From Mycobacterium bourgelatii (lineage in GTDB: Bacteria; Actinomycetota; Actinomycetes; Mycobacteriales; Mycobacteriaceae), in contig NZ_BLKZ01000002.1 in NCBI RefSeq assembly GCF_010723575.1, forward strand, positions 744,001 to 808,000: a stretch of DNA of 64,000 nt, read 5' to 3'. This document shows positions 62,307-64,000 of this stretch, in pieces. Position 1 is the first letter of the stretch; every line of letters begins with the position of its first letter. The notes under the pieces are model-generated. The model made no database searches and was not told where the DNA came from. It saw only the letters and a list, made by a program, of their open reading frames with translations. Position numbers and translations under genes: made by a program.

Positions 62307-62807
62307 ATGATTAGCCTCGTGGTCCGGGTCGCCGCGCTTACCGCCGTTTACCTGTTGTTCCTGACCAGTGTGGAGCCGGGCGATGTGCTCGTGGGCGTCG
62401 GTCTTGCGCTGCTACTCGCACTGGGCGAGGCGCGCGTCCTCGGACCCGAGCGGCGATCTCGGCGGCCGTCGGGTGCGACGACCCTGCGGCGCCTGTCCGG
62501 CTTTCCCGCCCTGATCGGTTTCACCCTGGTGGACATGTGCCGTGGGAGCTGGCAGGTGGCAGCCCACTGCCTCGGGCTACGACCCCTGGCCCCGGGATTC
62601 GTGACGTTGCCGATCCGCCGAAATGATCCGGCGTCCGCCACGGCCTGGGCGATCCGGGTGGGGCTATCGCCGGATACGGTCGTCGTCGACGTCGACACCG
62701 CGAAGGGCGAACTTGTGCTGCATGTGCTGGATGCCACCGACGTAGAGGCCGTGATCAAGGACCAGACCGCTTCCTACCAGCGCGCACAGCGGCGCGCATT
62801 CCCCTGA
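62307..62807 (+). CDS. mrpE: Mrp antiporter subunit E
   Basis: 166 residues; the ATG is adjacent to the mrpD stop. Two N-terminal membrane helices and the MnhE soluble region AWAIRVGLSPDTVVVDVDTAKGELVLHVLD are present. It is a peripheral membrane subunit needed for assembly. Confidence 0.9.
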   Translation: MISLVVRVAALTAVYLLFLTSVEPGDVLVGVGLALLLALGEARVLGPERRSRRPSGATTLRRLSGFPALIGFTLVDMCRGSWQVAAHCLGLRPLAPGFVTLPIRRNDPASATAWAIRVGLSPDTVVVDVDTAKGELVLHVLDATDVEAVIKDQTASYQRAQRRAFP

Positions 62808-62812
62808 TCGCC

Positions 62813-63082
62813 GTGCCTACCCTGCTGCTCATCGTCGCCGTTGTCTGGACCACGCTGCTGCTCGTGGCCGGGGGCCTGGTGCTGCTGCGAGCACGCGACG
62901 TGCACCAGCGAGTAGTCGCCCTCGACCTGCTGGCCGTGCTCGTGGTGTCACTGCTCGCGCTGCTGTGCTACCTGCTGGACAAGTCCTACTACCTGAACGC
63001 AGCGGTGGCACTCGCGCTGCTGTCGTTCGTCGCGACGGTCGCCGCGGCCCGATATCTGGGATCCGGAGGGCCGTTCGAATGA
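62813..63082 (+). CDS. mrpF: Mrp antiporter subunit F
   Basis: An 89-residue protein with three membrane helices, GTG start. RARDVHQRVVALDLLAVLVV is the MnhF motif with the conserved aspartate in the second helix. It overlaps mrpG by 4 bp. Confidence 0.9.
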   Translation: MPTLLLIVAVVWTTLLLVAGGLVLLRARDVHQRVVALDLLAVLVVSLLALLCYLLDKSYYLNAAVALALLSFVATVAAARYLGSGGPFE

Positions 63083-63402
63083 TCTCGCTAGCTCTCGACA
63101 TTGTGGGCGGGGTGTTGCTGATCGCGGGGCTCCTGCTGCTGACCATCAGCGTGTACGGCATCATGCGGATGCCCGACACGCAAAGTCAGTTGCATGCCCA
63201 AGGTTTGGCCACTGGCCCAGGAGTGATCGTCGTCCTCGCGTCCTCCATCGCGACCGAGAACGCTGCCATCATCTCTATCGCGACTTTGGCGATCGTCTTT
63301 ATGGTGCTGACCTCGCCCACGGCGGGTCACTCGATTTCCCGTTCCGCCCGCCGCCGCAGTAAAGCCGACGCAGACGATGACCTGACGGATTCGCCGGAAT
63401 AA
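63079..63402 (+). CDS. mrpG: Mrp antiporter subunit G
   Basis: 107 residues from the ATG at 63079 (ATGA with mrpF); the longer frame is an overlap artefact. Three helices and the MnhG motif IMRMPDTQSQLHAQGLATGPGV are present. The C-terminus is basic and acidic. It completes the seven-subunit antiporter. Confidence 0.9.
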   Translation: MISLALDIVGGVLLIAGLLLLTISVYGIMRMPDTQSQLHAQGLATGPGVIVVLASSIATENAAIISIATLAIVFMVLTSPTAGHSISRSARRRSKADADDDLTDSPE

Positions 63403-63404
63403 CA

Positions 63405-63983
63405 ATGGCGGGCGTGCAAAGCAGTAGGTCGGCGGGACGTCCGCGGGACGCGTCGATAGACGAGCGGGTGTTGTCGGTGACCCGTGAGCTGCTCGTGGAG
63501 GTCGGTTGGGACGCGCTGAGCATGCGGTTGATCGCCGCAAGATGTGGGGTCAGCCGGTCGAGCCTGGACCGTCGCTGGTCGTCGAAGGCCGAGCTCGTGT
63601 TGCACGCCATCCTGGGCGCGACCCCCGATCTTGCGCCGTTCGCGGGTGCGGATCGGTTGGGCTGGGTGGATTGGGTGGTGCGCGGCAGTCAGCAACTTTT
63701 CGCCCGTCCCGAGGTGAAAGCCGCCGTTCCGGGACTCTTGCTCGCGATGGGCGAGAACGATGAGCTGCGCAGAAGATTGTGGTCGGACTTCAGTGGACCC
63801 GCGGTCGCGTTGTTCAGCGGCGATTCCGACGACACGAGTGATGCCGCACTCGACGCCCGGGCCGTCATCGCGATGGCCGCCGGTGCCGCGCTGTTCCTCA
63901 CCACGATCGCCGTCGAAGACGACACCGACGCGCTACACGCCCGTGTCGCTGGGTTCCTCACGGACGCGGTGTCCAGGAAATGA
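63405..63983 (+). CDS. TetR-family regulator at the end of the mrp operon
   Basis: 192 residues, ATG 2 bp after the mrpG stop, so it is co-transcribed. The HTH is LSMRLIAARCGVSRSSLDRRWSSKAELVLHAI. The C-terminal domain has the length of TetR_C_11-type proteins. It is a plausible feedback regulator of the antiporter; no operator is evident before mrpA. The stop lies 17 bp before the end of the window. Confidence 0.85.
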   Translation: MAGVQSSRSAGRPRDASIDERVLSVTRELLVEVGWDALSMRLIAARCGVSRSSLDRRWSSKAELVLHAILGATPDLAPFAGADRLGWVDWVVRGSQQLFARPEVKAAVPGLLLAMGENDELRRRLWSDFSGPAVALFSGDSDDTSDAALDARAVIAMAAGAALFLTTIAVEDDTDALHARVAGFLTDAVSRK

Positions 63984-64000
63984 CGCGATGATCGCGTCGG

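Overview
This window is GC-rich chromosomal DNA from a mycobacterium, most likely a non-tuberculous species. The evidence is the block icd2 - tetR - SDR - sdaA - glyA2, which matches the order Rv0066c-Rv0070c of M. tuberculosis. A WhiB4-type regulator, a DUF5313 protein, an Eis-family acetyltransferase, a CYP138-like P450, an AdhD-like dehydrogenase, a pH-sensor-type class III cyclase and many acyl-CoA dehydrogenases, F420/FMN luciferase-like enzymes and TetR/MarR regulators point the same way. I see no tRNA, rRNA, CRISPR array, insertion sequence or phage gene.

Layout. (1) 0-6.3 kb: a PHP/DUF3604-like protein, a sulfonate/nitrate-type ABC importer (lipoprotein, ATPase, permease) and a calcineurin-like phosphoesterase. 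(2) 6.5-19.5 kb: whiB4, then two related catabolic clusters. Cluster A is Rieske oxygenase - small helical protein - amidohydrolase - MarR. Cluster B is ferredoxin - SDR - Rieske oxygenase - small helical protein - TauD-type dioxygenase - two acyl-CoA dehydrogenases. A solitary unknown membrane protein with a zinc ribbon and a DMT transporter lie between them. The promoters of A and B share an 18-bp palindromic motif, so the MarR of cluster A may control both. (3) 19.5-27 kb: a secreted protein, a PolA-derived protein without a polymerase active site, an OhrR-like MarR with its operator, a Nudix hydrolase, a PfkB kinase, and a HelD/HelR-type RNA polymerase-associated helicase preceded by a near-perfect rifamycin-associated element. 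(4) 27-35.4 kb: aldehyde dehydrogenase, LacI, acyl-CoA dehydrogenase and TetR in one direction, an array of five nested palindromes, then eis-like, DUF1684 and LLM genes. (5) 35.5-47.9 kb: orphan ParA ATPase and P450; an FAD hydroxylase divergent from its TetR; a PadR - cupin - Baeyer-Villiger monooxygenase operon; a SnoaL/LLM pair; an acyl-CoA dehydrogenase/APH-kinase pair; adhD. (6) 47.9-56.7 kb: cyclase, icd2, TetR and a decayed SDR, and a glycine-riboswitch-led gcvT - glyA2 - sdaA operon that turns glycine and serine into one-carbon units and pyruvate. (7) 56.8-64 kb: a PP2C phosphatase and a complete seven-gene Mrp cation/proton antiporter operon ending in a TetR gene.

The most unusual items are the rifamycin-associated element on the helR-like gene, the dispersed and tandem 55-bp nested palindrome, the PolA-derived pseudo-polymerase, the duplicated Rieske/small-protein module with its shared operator, and the amidohydrolase that lacks its HxH metal motif. 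Everything here comes from reading sequence and remembered families; no database search was run.
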